Of a stretch of 5,127 bases of DNA, positions 1 to 5,031 are shown piece by piece. The notes under the pieces were generated by a model that had not been told where the DNA came from, did no database searches, and saw nothing but the letters and a program-made list of their open reading frames with translations. The stretch's first letter is position 1; each line of letters begins with the position of its first letter. Location: positions 1 through 5,127 of the forward strand of contig CALAEU010000097.1 in NCBI GenBank assembly GCA_937891215.1, given 5' to 3'. The translations under genes were made by a program, and so were the position numbers. This DNA is from an uncultured Clostridia bacterium. GTDB lineage: Bacteria > Bacillota_A > Clostridia > Oscillospirales > Acutalibacteraceae.

Positions 1-434
1 ACATCTTCACCCACAAGACCATCACCACGGGTAGATGCTCTGACTAAAACGCCGTCACGGTATTCAAGTGAACATGAAAGGCCATCAATTTTAGGTTCAA
101 CTGTATATTCCTCATCACTTAAAACAGATGTTACGCGCCTTTCAAAATCGTAAAGTTCTTCATCTGAAAATGCATCCTGCAAACTTTCCATTGGTACTGT
201 ATGAGTAACACTTGTAAATAAATTCTCATCACTTCTACCACCTACCCTGTGAGTTGGTGAATTTGTCTTTAAAAGTTCAGGGAATTCATCTTCAAGTTCT
301 GACAGTTCACGCATCATCATATCATAATCGTAGTCAGACACATCGCTCTCATTACCCATATAATATTTTTCAATACAATCATTGAGAATAGTTGTTAATT
401 CTTCCACTCTCTTTTTTGCTAATTCAAATTCCAT
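1..434 (-). CDS. ligA: NAD-dependent DNA ligase LigA, N-terminal part (gene runs off the window)
   Basis: Only the first 144 codons are present; the 3' part lies outside the window. LigA seals nicks in duplex DNA during replication and repair, using NAD+ to adenylate an active-site lysine. Residues 1-60 match domain Ia, which binds the nicotinamide end of NAD+: a YY pair at 24-25, followed by SDYDYD at 33-38, aligns with the Y-H...D-x-x-Y-D set of the family. THRVGG at 61-66 and the conserved P-M-x-S-L (81-85) lead into the adenylation domain, where EPKIDGLS (113-120) puts the nucleophilic lysine at 115, the same number as in E. coli LigA. STRGDGLVGED at 134-144 is the next conserved ligase motif. 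The ATG is preceded by TGGAG (441-445) six bases upstream, which fixes the start. It has its own promoter (471-498) just after a terminator, so it is probably not cotranscribed with the small gene upstream. No frame break is seen. Confidence 0.96.
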   Translation of the reverse strand, partial: MEFELAKKRVEELTTILNDCIEKYYMGNESDVSDYDYDMMMRELSELEDEFPELLKTNSPTHRVGGRSDENLFTSVTHTVPMESLQDAFSDEELYDFERRVTSVLSDEEYTVEPKIDGLSCSLEYRDGVLVRASTRGDGLVGED

Positions 435-470
435 AACATACTCCAAAAAGTAAAATTAAATATACTATAT

Positions 471-498
471 ATTATACCATAAAGCAAACAAATTTAAA
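471..498 (-). promoter_or_regulatory. Probable ligA promoter
   Basis: Read on the minus strand, a perfect -10 TATAAT lies at 476-471. A weaker -35 (TTTAAA, 4 of 6 matches to TTGACA) lies at 498-493, with a 16-base spacer. The predicted transcript would start around 464 and give a leader of about 30 bases containing the GGAG ribosome site. It sits just downstream, in the direction of transcription, of the terminator at 512-561. Confidence 0.6.
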
Positions 499-511
499 AG
501 CATAAAAACAA

Positions 512-561
512 AAAAAGCCACGCAGCAGGGCTCTTGTCCTGGTGCGTGATTTTGGCTTTTT
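512..561. terminator. Bidirectional intrinsic terminator between the small gene and ligA
   Basis: Outer arms AAAAAGCC (512-519) and GGCTTTTT (554-561) are complementary. Inside them CACGCA (519-524) pairs with TGCGTG (543-548), and CAGG (526-529) pairs with CCTG (538-541) around an 8-base loop; one arm carries a bulge at about 549-553. On the minus strand the hairpin runs straight into TTTTTTTG and then a further T-run. On the plus strand it ends in TTTTT. It most likely ends transcription from the 864-891 promoter before ligA. Confidence 0.75.
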
Positions 562-672
562 GGATTCAGGAGTTTCTGAACCCATAAAATATGAATAGAA
601 AATAATATATGAAAACACTCCAAAGGGGAAAAAGAGTGTTATGGGTGGTGGGTTAGAGTTGCTCTAACAACC
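562..672 (-). other. Three further hairpins in the tail of the small-gene transcript
   Basis: There are three hairpins. GTTAGAG (652-658) pairs with CTCTAAC (662-668) over a 3-base loop, and two outer GG/CC pairs may extend it. AACACTC (614-620) pairs with GAGTGTT (634-640) over a 13-base loop and on the minus strand is followed by TTTTC, so it could be a weak terminator. TTCAG (565-569) pairs with CTGAA (576-580), with flanking GG/CC. Together with the terminator at 512-561 this makes four successive stem-loops directly behind a 39-codon gene, without any open frame of note. They may be stacked terminators, a structured 3' untranslated region or part of a small RNA; the sequence alone does not decide. 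Confidence 0.5.
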
Positions 673-687
673 TTAGATTAAAAAATA

Positions 688-807
688 TTAAAGGTTGTTG
701 AGAACAGCGTTTAACTCAATGATTTTTGCAAGCTTTCTTAATGAAAAGCCTTTTTCACTTTCGATTTCTTCTAAAAGTTGATTTTTGATTTCGTTTAAGT
801 TCATCAT
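688..807 (-). CDS. Small protein of 39 residues, function unknown
   Basis: This short frame has full expression signals. AAAGGAG (817-823) lies nine bases before the first of two adjacent ATG codons; the first is chosen for its better spacing, the second would give 38 residues. A near-consensus promoter lies further upstream. The product is charged, begins MMNLNEIKNQLLEEIE, has no cysteine, and shows no signal peptide or membrane segment. It looks like two helices joined at Gly20: an acidic amphipathic one (about 3-18) and a basic-to-apolar one beginning FSLRKLAKIIELN (about 21-33). The second resembles the first half of a helix-turn-helix, but no recognition helix follows before the stop, so DNA binding is not supported. 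I do not recognise the family. Hairpins follow the stop codon and ligA lies beyond them. It could be a regulatory or antitoxin-like peptide, or the coding part of a dual-function RNA. Confidence 0.7.
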   Translation of the reverse strand: MMNLNEIKNQLLEEIESEKGFSLRKLAKIIELNAVLNNL

Positions 808-816
808 TGTGTTTAA

Positions 817-823
817 CTCCTTT
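817..823 (-). promoter_or_regulatory. Strong ribosome binding site of the 39-residue gene
   Basis: The minus strand reads AAAGGAG, a near-perfect complement of the 16S tail, with nine bases before the ATG at 807-805. It is the main evidence that this very short frame is translated, and it favours the first ATG over the second at 804-802, which would be 12 bases away. Confidence 0.8.
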
Positions 824-863
824 GTTTGTTTTGCTTTAGTTGTTTTGTTCAACTTACGAGTAG

Positions 864-891
864 ATTATATCACACTTTTCACAAATGTCAA
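864..891 (-). promoter_or_regulatory. Near-consensus sigma-A promoter of the 39-residue gene
   Basis: On the minus strand there is a perfect TTGACA (-35, at 891-886), a 16-base spacer and a perfect TATAAT (-10, at 869-864). Transcription should begin near 857, giving a leader of about 50 bases that is rich in A and CAAA repeats and has little visible structure. A TTGTGAA motif lies inside the spacer (884-878). This is the best-matching promoter in the window, so the small transcript may be abundant. Confidence 0.88.
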
Positions 892-1095
892 GTTATTTTG
901 CACAACTAAATCTTCTTGTATTTGTGCATTATGACGAAAATTCGTGAAATATCATAATTTGTCGTTTTGCACCCTCTTTAAACAAATCCACTAAACACTG
1001 TCAGTTGTTTTTGTACACATTTCACAATAACCCAACTTTTATTCACCCTAATTCCCCTACTGGTAAGTAGTTGTTTTAAACCTTCATCAAAAAAC
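892..1095. other. Divergent intergenic region without a gene
   Basis: This stretch lies between the minus-strand small-gene promoter and the plus-strand glycosidase promoter. No frame with a ribosome site was found on either strand. It holds one notable dyad: GTGCA (924-928) pairs with TGCAC (968-972), inside it ATTATGA (928-934) pairs with TCATAAT (952-958), and at the centre lies the palindrome ACGAAAATTCGT (934-945). The arms are imperfect and AT-rich. A second TTGTGAA motif, on the minus strand, lies at 1021-1027. The rest (about 973-1018 and 1028-1088) shows nothing I can name. Confidence 0.5.
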
Positions 1096-1115
1096 TTTGT
1101 GAACTTTTTCATAAA
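1096..1115. promoter_or_regulatory. Possible activator/repressor site upstream of the glycosidase promoter
   Basis: TTTGTGAA (1096-1103) and TTCATAAA (1108-1115) form an inverted repeat with one mismatch and a four-base centre. The inner form TGTGA-N6-TCATA is close to the TGTGA-N6-TCACA pattern of the CRP/FNR family. It ends nine bases before the -35 box, a usual place for an activator. A direct repeat AAAAAACTTT at 1089-1098 and 1113-1122 overlaps both sides. The binding protein is not known and the match could be chance in AT-rich DNA. Confidence 0.4.
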
Positions 1116-1124
1116 AAACTTTTG

Positions 1125-1153
1125 TTGATATAAGTTTATTTTTATTGTATAAT
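1125..1153 (+). promoter_or_regulatory. Sigma-A promoter of the GH127 gene
   Basis: TTGATA (1125-1130) is followed by a 17-base spacer and a perfect TATAAT (1148-1153). The start would be near 1160, so nearly the whole palindrome array becomes a leader of about 230 bases. The -10 box also lies in the outermost base pairs of the imperfect inverted repeat bounding the array, so promoter and repeat overlap. Confidence 0.8.
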
Positions 1154-1359
1154 GATTGTAATTAGTCGAAACGCAACTGCGTTTCGTAAAAGCCGATTTT
1201 ATCGGCTTTTAGCAAAATTGTTTTTCATAAATACAATTTTGCATTACAGTCATTGAAAGGATTATAGTCGAATTTTCAAAGAAAATTCGATACCAAATAT
1301 ATGATTTGGTATCGAAACAGTGTAATTTTACACTGTTTCGACTAACTATAATCGTTATA
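1148..1359. repeat. MITE-like palindrome array bounded by inverted repeats
   Basis: The ends 1148-1172 and 1335-1359 are inverted repeats with 22 of 25 positions matching, including a perfect 11-base core TTAGTCGAAAC / GTTTCGACTAA. Inside are six hairpins with almost no spacer between most of them: 1167-1186 (loop AC), 1187-1211 (11-bp stem, loop TTT), 1212-1242 (10-bp stem), 1268-1290 (10-bp stem, loop AAA), 1288-1314 (11-bp stem) and 1313-1340 (13-bp stem, loop TT). All stems are perfect. An internal copy of the end sequence, ATTATAGTCGA, lies at 1261-1271. There is no coding frame with a ribosome site inside. The layout suggests a non-autonomous mobile or palindromic repeat element; a TA at each outer edge could be a target duplication, but that is a weak clue. 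As RNA it would form a long multibranched leader before the GH127 start. Confidence 0.75.
1268..1341. repeat. Three different palindromes separated by TCGA
   Basis: TCGA occurs at 1268-1271, 1287-1290, 1312-1315 and 1338-1341. Each interval between two neighbours is a complete and different palindrome: 1272-1286 (ATTTTC arms), 1291-1311 (TACCAAAT arms) and 1316-1337 (AACAGTGTAA arms). Because TCGA is itself palindromic, neighbouring hairpins compete for the shared bases. A similar unit begins with TCGA at 1166-1169, spans AACGC arms at 1170-1183 and ends in TCGT at 1184-1187. Confidence 0.85.
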
Positions 1360-1366
1360 ATGTTAT

Positions 1367-1387
1367 CAGATTTTATCTGTGAGGTGG
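1367..1387 (+). promoter_or_regulatory. Short hairpin and ribosome binding site of the GH127 gene
   Basis: CAGAT (1367-1371) and ATCTG (1375-1379) form a 5-bp stem with a TTT loop. The ribosome site GAGGTGG (1381-1387) follows two bases after the hairpin and lies four bases before the ATG at 1392. The site itself seems left open by the leader hairpins, so translation is probably possible despite the structure. The hairpin could hold the region between the array and the ribosome site in a fixed shape. Confidence 0.6.
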
Positions 1388-1391
1388 CAAA

Positions 1392-3236
1392 ATGCAACAA
1401 ATATCTTTTGAAAACATTGATTTAGGTGGTTTTTGGGAAGCAAAACAGAATACTAACAGAGATGTAACAATGCCAGTAATCTACAAACAATTTTACGATT
1501 CCGGCAGAGTTACCGCTTTTGCTTGTGACTGGAAACCAGGTGACGAAAAGAAACCACACTATTTCTGGGACTCTGACATTGCAAAATGGATTGAAGGTGT
1601 TTCTTACTCACTCATAAACGCACCGGACGAATCTTTAGAAGAAGTAATTGACATAATAGTTGACTGGATTTATGACAATCAGTTTATTGATGGATACTTC
1701 AATATATACTTCACTGTATGCGAACCTACCAAAAGGTTTACAAATCGTGATGCACACGAACTTTACTGTGCAGGCCATCTAATTGAAGCGGCAATTGCGT
1801 ATCACAAAGCAACAGGCAAATCTAAATTTTTAAGATGTATGGAAAAATATGTGCTTCATATTAAAGATGTATTTATGGATAAATATATTGCAGATTTTGC
1901 AACACCAGGTCACGAAGAAATTGAACTTGCATTGATAAAACTCTGGGAATATACAGATAAATTGGAGTATTTAAAACTTGCCCGTTACTTTATCAATTTA
2001 AGAGGTAATAACGAAAAAGACAAACCTGTATATAACCATACTGATTTTACCTACGAGCAAAGTCACGAGCCTGTCAGAGAAATGAAATCTGCTATAGGCC
2101 ACGCAGTAAGAGCAGAATATCTTTACTGTGCTATGGCTGACCTTGCAAGAATTGACAATGATGAAGAATTAAAAAGTGCTTGTAAAGCACTTTTTAGTGA
2201 TATTGCAAATAAAAAAATGTATATTACCGGTGGCGTGGGCTCAGGAATCTTAGGCGAATGTTTTACTGAAGAATACGATTTACCAAACCAGTTTGCCTAC
2301 TCTGAAAGTTGTGCAGGTATTGCTCTTGCACTCTTTGCAAAACGAATGAATCTGTTGGATATAAGCTCTCTTTATGACGATGTCGCAGAAAGAGTTATAT
2401 ATAACAACATTTTTGCTTCTTGTTCTATAAGCGGCAGAGAATTTTTCTACACAAATCCACTCGAAATCAACTTAAAAGAACGCAGACTCACTCATAAATA
2501 CAGAATGGAAAACCAGAACTTCCCTGCTACTGAAAGACAGGCACTTTTTGATTGTTCTTGTTGTCCACCAAACTTTGCAAGATTTATTGAGTCTTTCGGT
2601 GATTTTCTTTACACCAAAGATGATGATACAATTTATATTCACCACTATGCAAAATCCACAGCTGCATTTGATGGTATAAAAATAAAACAGACAACTGACT
2701 ACCCATTAAAAGGAAAAATCAAAATTGCTGTTTCAGGCAAATGCGAAAACAAAAAAATCGCTTTAAGAATTCCCGGTTGGTGTCAGAAATTCACCGTTAC
2801 AGTAGATAAAAAGATTGTTAAACCAAAAGTAACTGACGGATTTATTTACATTAAATGCGAGGGCAAGAAGCTCAGTATTGAACTCGATTTAAAAATGAAA
2901 GCAGTTTTAAATGAAGCGAATCCATTAATTGACCAGAATTTCGGCAGAGTTGCAGTATCTTACGGACCATTTATTTATTGTCTTGAAGATATTGACACTG
3001 ACTACAAGATTTCTGAAATATCACTTTCTAAAACGCTTAATGAAACAATAAAATATGCCGAATTCTTTAAAGCAAACATTATGGAAGTTGATGCTTTTGT
3101 AACAGAAAACTTTGAAGGACTTTACAGACCACTCAAAAATACTAAAAAACCAATACGCTTAATGCTTGTACCATATTACACATTTGCAAACCGTGGCGAA
3201 GCAGATATGGCGGTGTGGTTAAAACTTGCAAGATAA
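1392..3236 (+). CDS. GH127-family (DUF1680) glycoside hydrolase, probable beta-L-arabinofuranosidase
   Basis: The 614-residue product should release beta-L-arabinofuranose from short plant-derived glycans or hydroxyproline-linked arabinosides inside the cell; no signal peptide or membrane segment is seen. The N-terminal GGFWEAKQ (12-19) and FWDSDIAKWIEG (58-69) are family signatures. The (alpha/alpha)6-barrel domain covers roughly 1-420 and a beta-rich domain the rest. By alignment to HypBA1 from Bifidobacterium, Glu289 in GECFTEEYDLPN is the acid/base, and Glu305, Cys307, Cys390 and Cys391 (SESC and CSCCPPN) hold zinc, with Cys390 the nucleophile. The spacings 289-305 and 237-305 (His237 in IGHAVRA) equal those of HypBA1. 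It is slightly shorter than HypBA1 (658). It is monocistronic, with a structured leader before it and a terminator at its stop. The exact sugar is uncertain, since related families also use other arabinosides. Confidence 0.9.
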   Translation: MQQISFENIDLGGFWEAKQNTNRDVTMPVIYKQFYDSGRVTAFACDWKPGDEKKPHYFWDSDIAKWIEGVSYSLINAPDESLEEVIDIIVDWIYDNQFIDGYFNIYFTVCEPTKRFTNRDAHELYCAGHLIEAAIAYHKATGKSKFLRCMEKYVLHIKDVFMDKYIADFATPGHEEIELALIKLWEYTDKLEYLKLARYFINLRGNNEKDKPVYNHTDFTYEQSHEPVREMKSAIGHAVRAEYLYCAMADLARIDNDEELKSACKALFSDIANKKMYITGGVGSGILGECFTEEYDLPNQFAYSESCAGIALALFAKRMNLLDISSLYDDVAERVIYNNIFASCSISGREFFYTNPLEINLKERRLTHKYRMENQNFPATERQALFDCSCCPPNFARFIESFGDFLYTKDDDTIYIHHYAKSTAAFDGIKIKQTTDYPLKGKIKIAVSGKCENKKIALRIPGWCQKFTVTVDKKIVKPKVTDGFIYIKCEGKKLSIELDLKMKAVLNEANPLIDQNFGRVAVSYGPFIYCLEDIDTDYKISEISLSKTLNETIKYAEFFKANIMEVDAFVTENFEGLYRPLKNTKKPIRLMLVPYYTFANRGEADMAVWLKLAR

Positions 3237-3275
3237 ATAAAACCCGGTATCAATGGTGATACCGGGTTTTATTTA
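3234..3275. terminator. Shared bidirectional terminator containing both stop codons
   Basis: A perfect 19-bp stem (3234-3252 with 3257-3275) closes on the 4-base loop ATGG. Its core is ACCCGGTATCA, flanked by A-runs on one side and T-runs on the other, so each strand ends in a U-tract. The TAA of the glycosidase (3234-3236) and the TAA of the convergent hydrolase (3273-3275) are the outermost base pairs of the stem. Confidence 0.93.
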
Positions 3276-4205
3276 TACATTCTTCATAATCCAATCTGCA
3301 ATATCAGAAATAACTTCTTCGCCTATATGTCTTTCAGTATTATACTCCTGCTTAGCTTTTAAAATATCACTATATAAGTAATTCACAAAAGCGTGATTAA
3401 GATTTTCATATAAACGGAATTCTACGTTAGTTTTATCGTTTAAAAGTCTTTTGTATTCGTTAAAATCTTTTTCTACCGAAACTTGAAAATCTTTTTCGCC
3501 CTGTACAATAAGCATTGTTTTTTTTGTTGTCGCAAGGTAATCAGCAACAGAGTGCTCTCCCATTTCTTTAAAATAGTAGAGAGTAGTACCACCCATAACT
3601 TTCTTTTTCTTTGCCTCTTCGTCTGAAAGTTCATATAACCCTGAAAACAAACCCGATAATTTTGCTACTTGTTTTCTCACAATCCAATTCACCAAGCCTT
3701 TAGTAGAGCTAAGAACGGCTTCGTTTTGTTCTAACATAACGTCTTCTAATTTGCGTGGAGTTCCGGCCATAATAATAAGCCCTTTGTATTTACCGCCCTC
3801 AGAATCAATACGTGGCGCTAACATTCCCCCCATACTATGACCTATAATGAATATATTATGAGAATCAATTCTTGAATCTTTCTTTAAAAGTTCTGTAGCA
3901 AGAATAGCATCGTCTATGGTTTCTTCTTTTACGGTTATTATCGTGCTTTTATCTCTCACCATTTTCAAGCCGTGAGCAAAACTTCTTTTGTCGTATCTGA
4001 TGGATGCAATCCCTTTATTTGCAAGACCTTCTGCTAAATCTTTGAAAGGCGTTAATTGACCAACTTTTTCATCCATATTGCTTGAACCCGAACCATGAAC
4101 AAACACAACTGCAGGTACTGGCTCGGTTATATTTTCCGGCAATGTCAACAATCCATTCAAAGGATATTTTGTATTTTCACCTATTATAATTTTTTCAATT
4201 TCCAT
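3273..4205 (-). CDS. Alpha/beta hydrolase (serine hydrolase), cytoplasmic
   Basis: From the ATG at 4205-4203 the product has 310 residues. It has the fold's usual landmarks: the oxyanion-hole stretch VFVHGSGSS at about 34-42, the nucleophile elbow GHSMGG with Ser124, the acid Asp239 in VQGEKDF, and the base His271 in ENLNHAF. RYDKRS at about 70-75 is also typical of this group. A helical lid seems to lie at about 150-225. No signal peptide is present. It probably cleaves an ester or a similar small acyl substrate, but the substrate cannot be told from sequence. It lies 30 bases after the XRE-regulator gene on the same strand and is likely cotranscribed. A frame extension of three codons to a GTG at 4214-4212 exists, but that codon lies within the ribosome site itself (GAGGTG, 4217-4212), so the ATG is preferred. 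Confidence 0.9.
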   Translation of the reverse strand: MEIEKIIIGENTKYPLNGLLTLPENITEPVPAVVFVHGSGSSNMDEKVGQLTPFKDLAEGLANKGIASIRYDKRSFAHGLKMVRDKSTIITVKEETIDDAILATELLKKDSRIDSHNIFIIGHSMGGMLAPRIDSEGGKYKGLIIMAGTPRKLEDVMLEQNEAVLSSTKGLVNWIVRKQVAKLSGLFSGLYELSDEEAKKKKVMGGTTLYYFKEMGEHSVADYLATTKKTMLIVQGEKDFQVSVEKDFNEYKRLLNDKTNVEFRLYENLNHAFVNYLYSDILKAKQEYNTERHIGEEVISDIADWIMKNV

Positions 4206-4211
4206 TCGTTT

Positions 4212-4217
4212 CACCTC
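4212..4217 (-). promoter_or_regulatory. Ribosome binding site that sets the hydrolase start
   Basis: The minus strand reads GAGGTG, then six bases (AAACGA), then ATG at 4205-4203. The GTG that gives the longest frame forms the last three bases of this site and has no ribosome site of its own. The product should therefore begin MEIEKIII. Confidence 0.8.
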
Positions 4218-4235
4218 ACAGGGTAATACAATAAA

Positions 4236-4847
4236 TTAATCTTTACTAACAACCTTCTTCTGCCAACTTCTTTTGTGACATTCAGGGCATTTCATATAAC
4301 GAGTACGGTTAATATGCATAGCATAGAATACACTTTTATATGTCGGAACATATTTATGGTGACAATGCTTACATTCATAGAAGCCAGCAATCTGCTCAAT
4401 TTTAAGCATAAACGGACATGCAATAACAATCGGAGCAAAGCCAATTAAAATAAGCAGAACCCTGAGCCATTCCTCCATTGTCACATAAGAAGCAATTATA
4501 GTTAAAGATAACATTATAATTATACACACTATGCCCATTAAAATTTCACATTTTAATAAAAGTTGGGCGTTTTTTTCTTTTTCTTTTACCATTTCAAGTA
4601 TGATTCTTTCTGAATTTTCGTTGTAATTTTCCATAACAACAACCTCCCCTGATAATAAATCGTTTACTGTAATTTTAAGTTCTTTACACAAATCGAGCAT
4701 TATAGAAGAATCAGGCATTGCTCTGCCATTTTCCCATTTAGAAATAGCTCTATCGGTAATTCCGAGTTTTTCTGCCAACTGCATTTGTGTCAGATTATTC
4801 TTGTTTCTGCACTCTTTAATAAATTTACCAATTTTAATCTGGTCCAT
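4236..4847 (-). CDS. Membrane-anchored XRE-family regulator with C-terminal zinc ribbon
   Basis: The 203-residue protein begins MDQIKIGKF. Residues 6-66 are a Cro/C1-type helix-turn-helix: TQMQLAEKLG (20-29) is the second helix, and ITDRAISKWENG (30-41) holds the turn and recognition helix. A charged, helical linker follows (about 76-98). Two apolar stretches, about 103-122 and 128-148, are predicted membrane helices joined by a short loop, so both ends should face the cytoplasm. The tail is a zinc ribbon: Cys159-x2-Cys162 and Cys187-x2-Cys190, with a histidine-rich CKHCHHK. Such a protein would bind DNA while tethered to the membrane, sensing an unknown signal. It lies just ahead of the hydrolase gene; a dyad over its own promoter suggests autoregulation. 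The start seven codons further upstream (4868) is rejected because the strong ribosome site lies inside that extension. Confidence 0.88.
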   Translation of the reverse strand: MDQIKIGKFIKECRNKNNLTQMQLAEKLGITDRAISKWENGRAMPDSSIMLDLCKELKITVNDLLSGEVVVMENYNENSERIILEMVKEKEKNAQLLLKCEILMGIVCIIIMLSLTIIASYVTMEEWLRVLLILIGFAPIVIACPFMLKIEQIAGFYECKHCHHKYVPTYKSVFYAMHINRTRYMKCPECHKRSWQKKVVSKD

Positions 4848-4853
4848 TTTGTG

Positions 4854-4860
4854 CCCTCCT
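4854..4860 (-). promoter_or_regulatory. Strong ribosome binding site that sets the XRE-regulator start
   Basis: The minus strand reads AGGAGGG, then six bases, then ATG at 4847-4845. This argues against the longer frame that begins at 4868, for which no ribosome site is seen at the correct distance. Confidence 0.85.
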
Positions 4861-4945
4861 TTCACCATTATTGTAAGGCGATTGTGTGAAAAAGTCTACA
4901 AACCGCTGGTTGAGTGGGGAGTTTTTTTATTAGCTCTACCATCAG

Positions 4946-4980
4946 TTGAAACATTAACTTTCAATGTTATTATAATTATA
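4946..4980 (-). promoter_or_regulatory. Regulator promoter with overlapping operator-like dyad
   Basis: On the minus strand two TATAAT boxes lie back to back at 4980-4975 and 4974-4969. No good -35 is seen; the best is TATTAA at 5003-4998. The start would be near 4962, giving a leader of about 115 bases. Directly over this start lie two overlapping inverted repeats: AACATT/AATGTT (4950-4955 and 4963-4968) and TTGAAA/TTTCAA (4946-4951 and 4959-4964). Protein bound there would block transcription. The XRE regulator itself is the natural candidate, by inference only. Confidence 0.5.
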
Positions 4981-4996
4981 TAACATTTTTTAAAAC

Positions 4997-5015
4997 TTTA
5001 ATATTTAATATTAAA
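4997..5015. repeat. AT-only palindrome between divergent promoters
   Basis: TTTAATATT (4997-5005) and AATATTAAA (5007-5015) form a perfect inverted repeat around one base. It contains only A and T and lies between the regulator promoter and the tRNA promoter. It may be a bent or easily melted stretch, or chance in very AT-rich DNA. Confidence 0.45.
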
Positions 5016-5031
5016 AAAGATTTTAAAACAC

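Noticed and set aside
1011..1019. DnaA box (TTGTACACA, 7 of 9 matches)
   Set aside because: A single imperfect copy without neighbouring boxes, a dnaA gene or an AT-rich unwinding repeat; not evidence for an origin.
1160..1345. CRISPR array
   Set aside because: The repeated part is only TCGA; the intervals are themselves palindromes of unequal length. There is no constant 23-40 base repeat and no cas gene.
1154..1391. Riboswitch or T-box leader
   Set aside because: No T-box sequence, no known aptamer core and no clear antiterminator alternative were found; the stems look like independent palindromes.
1209..1400. 63-codon open frame on the minus strand
   Set aside because: It lies almost wholly inside the palindrome array, has no ribosome site before its ATG, overlaps the GH127 start and has low-complexity content; its openness comes from AT-rich hairpins.
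4869..4928. Plus-strand terminator suggested by AACCGCTGGTT followed later by seven T bases
   Set aside because: The stem has only four base pairs and is separated from the T-run by ten unpaired bases; no plus-strand gene ends here.
4801..4983. 60-codon open frame on the plus strand
   Set aside because: It is antisense to the start of the XRE-regulator gene and that gene's promoter, and no ribosome site precedes it.
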